From positions 1 to 6,965 of the forward strand of contig JAKAGP010000094.1 of assembly GCA_021825785.1 (NCBI GenBank): DNA of 6,965 nucleotides. The letters run 5' to 3'. The stretch is from Nitrospirota bacterium (lineage in GTDB: Bacteria > Nitrospirota > Thermodesulfovibrionia > Thermodesulfovibrionales > JdFR-88). Below the pieces are notes generated by a model. That model was not told the origin of the DNA, made no database searches, and worked only from the letters and a program-made list of their open reading frames with translations. Made by a program: the position numbers and the translations under genes. Below are positions 6,193-6,965 of the stretch, in pieces; positions within the stretch are counted from its first letter, which is position 1, and each line of letters starts with the position of its first letter.

Positions 6193-6208
6193 AGCAAACC
6201 ATGTGCCA
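6193..6208 (-). promoter_or_regulatory. Sigma-54 (RpoN) -24/-12 promoter of the exopolysaccharide operon
   Basis: On the minus strand TGGCAC (6208-6203), five bases, then TTGCT (6197-6193): an exact fit to the TGGCAC-N5-TTGCW consensus, with invariant GG and GC at the required distance. C6194 as -12 predicts transcription start at about 6182, giving a leader of roughly 74 bases before ATG 6108. Transcription from such promoters needs an NtrC-type ATPase activator bound upstream, so the operon is probably switched by a dedicated signal. No activator gene is in the window. Confidence 0.85.
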
Positions 6209-6410
6209 TTAAGAGAAAGGACGGCGCCGCGGCAGGCCGCAAAACGGCCCGGCACATATGAAAAATGGCATTATCGAAGATGGCAGACGCGTGATGGCGG
6301 CAGTTTTCCGGCCGTTTGGACGTCATGCCATATGTAACGTAAAGATACAACTTCCCAGATCGCGCCGGGCCTTTGTTTCTATGGGATACATACCGAATTT
6401 CCCAAACGTC
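6209..6410. other. Noncoding upstream region of the sigma-54 promoter; likely site of activator binding
   Basis: About 200 bases between the promoter and repeat copy 2, the usual distance range for enhancer sites of sigma-54 activators. Inverted pairs visible here are GGCCG/CGGCC (6235-6239 and 6245-6249) and ACATATG/CATATGT (6254-6260 and 6329-6335). None matches an activator site I recognise. A reading frame crosses it on the minus strand but is not credible. Confidence 0.35.
6383..6403. repeat. 21-base imperfect palindrome next to repeat copy 2
   Basis: The stretch begins GGGA and ends TCCC, with only scattered matches in between. It lies 7 bases from the outer end of repeat copy 2. It could be an extension of the element or a separate operator-like site. 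Evidence is weak. Confidence 0.2.
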
Positions 6411-6638
6411 CAGTTTGGTTTGCCGGACGATGGCGATTTCGCTTTTCCCGGCTTTTTTTCTGCCGCTGCATGGCCTCGCTCCGCTGCATCTCCGAAACTC
6501 GCCTTCGGGGTAGCCTCCCCGAAGGCTCAGACAGCCGGAGATGCGGCCGCTACACTTCGCCGGCATCCGCGTGAAAAAACGAAAAAAAGCCATGTCGCTC
6601 AATCCGCCCTCTGCCGGCTTGCATAACCAAACAAACTG
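6411..6638 (-). repeat. Palindromic repeat element, copy 2 (inverted relative to copy 1), with related ends
   Basis: About 228 bases. The left end reads CAGTTTGGTTTGCCGG (6411-6426). The right end, read on the minus strand from 6638, reads CAGTTTGTTTGG, so the element has short imperfect terminal inverted repeats beginning CAGTTTG. Bases 6411-6603 match copy 1 on the other strand (about 90% identity by hand alignment). No clear target-site duplication flanks it (AACGTC on the left, ATGCAC on the right). No transposase is encoded. It resembles a MITE or REP-type element and would be expected elsewhere in the genome. Confidence 0.8.
6486..6544. repeat. Two-tier hairpin at the core of repeat copy 2
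   Basis: Outer arms GCATCTCCG (6486-6494) and CGGAGATGC (6536-6544) enclose a perfect 10-base inner stem, GCCTTCGGGG (6501-6510) and CCCCGAAGGC (6517-6526), around a 6-base loop. The symmetry could form a cruciform in DNA or a stable RNA hairpin. No T-run follows on either strand, so it is not a classic intrinsic terminator. Confidence 0.75.
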
Positions 6639-6965
6639 ATGCACTGTCGAATTTCCGGCAAGCGTCCCGTTTGGTAATACGGGCCGTGGCGGAAAGCGGC
6701 TGAGAGCATTGCTCGCATCATTCTTGCGAGTGCTTCAGATTTGCGGGGCTGGCATCTGCCTGTTTCTGGAGAAAAGCGAAGAGCGGACGGATCACGGCGG
6801 GCCGCATCTTAACAATGGCTTGATATTCGCCCTGACGGCTACTTAAAAAGAGCTGTCTGTTTACGTCCGGAACCGCGCGCTGATCGGAAGGAACAGGCAG
6901 ATGCCCCGTCTTGCCCCGCCCACCTTACGCAGAGAGGCTGCGAAGTGCGGCCGTTTGATTTGCCT
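6639..6965. other. Noncoding stretch to the right edge, no recognised gene
   Basis: All frames are short. The only start with a good ribosome-binding site is an ATG at 6901 (AAGGA at 6888-6892, 8 bases before) that stays open for 21 codons to the edge, beginning MPRLAPPTLRREAAKCGRL. It is not recognisable and too short to call. I see no tRNA, rRNA or terminator. The one structured part is the hairpin at 6705-6734. The last bases (GTTTGATTTGCC, 6953-6964) equal the end of repeat copy 1. Confidence 0.5.
6705..6734. repeat. Short bulged hairpin in the right noncoding stretch
   Basis: CTCGCA (6712-6717) pairs with TGCGAG (6725-6730) around a 7-base loop, and the stem continues with AGCA (6705-6708) and TGCT (6731-6734) after a 3-base bulge. 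It lacks a following T-run, so it is not an evident terminator. Function unknown. Confidence 0.4.

Noticed and set aside
6486..6544. Intrinsic terminator formed by the repeat hairpin
   Set aside because: No run of T follows the stem closely on either strand, and no gene ends nearby in the right orientation.
6135..6644. 169-codon minus-strand open frame upstream of the export operon
   Set aside because: It starts at GTG without a ribosome-binding site, runs through repeat copy 2 and across the sigma-54 promoter, and its product is low-complexity and matches no family. The homologous part of copy 1 is out of frame after the shared start.
6901..6965. Possible gene start at the right edge with AAGGA 8 bases before ATG
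   Set aside because: Only 21 codons are visible and the peptide is unfamiliar; a chance match cannot be excluded.

Overview
The window reads as chromosomal DNA of a moderately GC-rich Gram-negative bacterium. An outer-membrane polysaccharide export lipoprotein and a Wzz/Wzc-type inner-membrane co-polymerase require a two-membrane envelope. The AroQ-type chorismate mutase/prephenate dehydratase, the orphan HsdR-N-like protein and the near-perfect sigma-54 promoter all resemble what I know from deltaproteobacteria (Desulfobacterota, Geobacter-like lineages). That placement is inference from remembered family features, not from a search.

Left part (1-1174, minus strand): aromatic amino-acid synthesis. 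pheA (chorismate mutase, prephenate dehydratase and ACT domains) overlaps by 17 bases the first 36 codons of a HisC-type aminotransferase that runs off the left edge. Next comes a 386-base divergent intergenic region (1175-1560). It holds a likely pheA promoter, one copy of a palindromic repeat element, and a strong-looking promoter whose -10 box lies so close to the next ATG that the message may be leaderless.

Middle (1561-6108): a plus-strand orphan gene for a PD-(D/E)XK-type, HsdR-N-terminal-like protein lacking the usual catalytic Glu meets, tail to tail and with overlapping stop codons, a minus-strand operon. That operon runs 5'->3' as Wza-like export lipoprotein, then Wzc-like polysaccharide co-polymerase/BY-kinase with a tyrosine-rich tail, then a J-domain protein with one membrane helix near its C-terminus. 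Spacings are 19 and 6 bases and each gene has a good ribosome-binding site. The first two products form the standard exopolysaccharide length-control and export pair. The J protein is the unexpected partner.

Right part (6109-6965): control region of the operon, with a textbook -24/-12 (sigma-54) promoter at 6208-6193 that predicts transcription start near 6182. About 200 bases further upstream is a second copy of the repeat, inverted relative to the first. The two copies (about 90% identical over about 180 aligned bases, including a 55-base identical block) bracket the whole export and HsdR-like module. From 6639 to the right edge I see no convincing gene.

Most notable points: the sigma-54 control of the exopolysaccharide operon, the inverted repeat pair around the module, the coupled membrane J protein, and the degenerate nuclease-like orphan. 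I found no transposase, tRNA, rRNA or CRISPR array.
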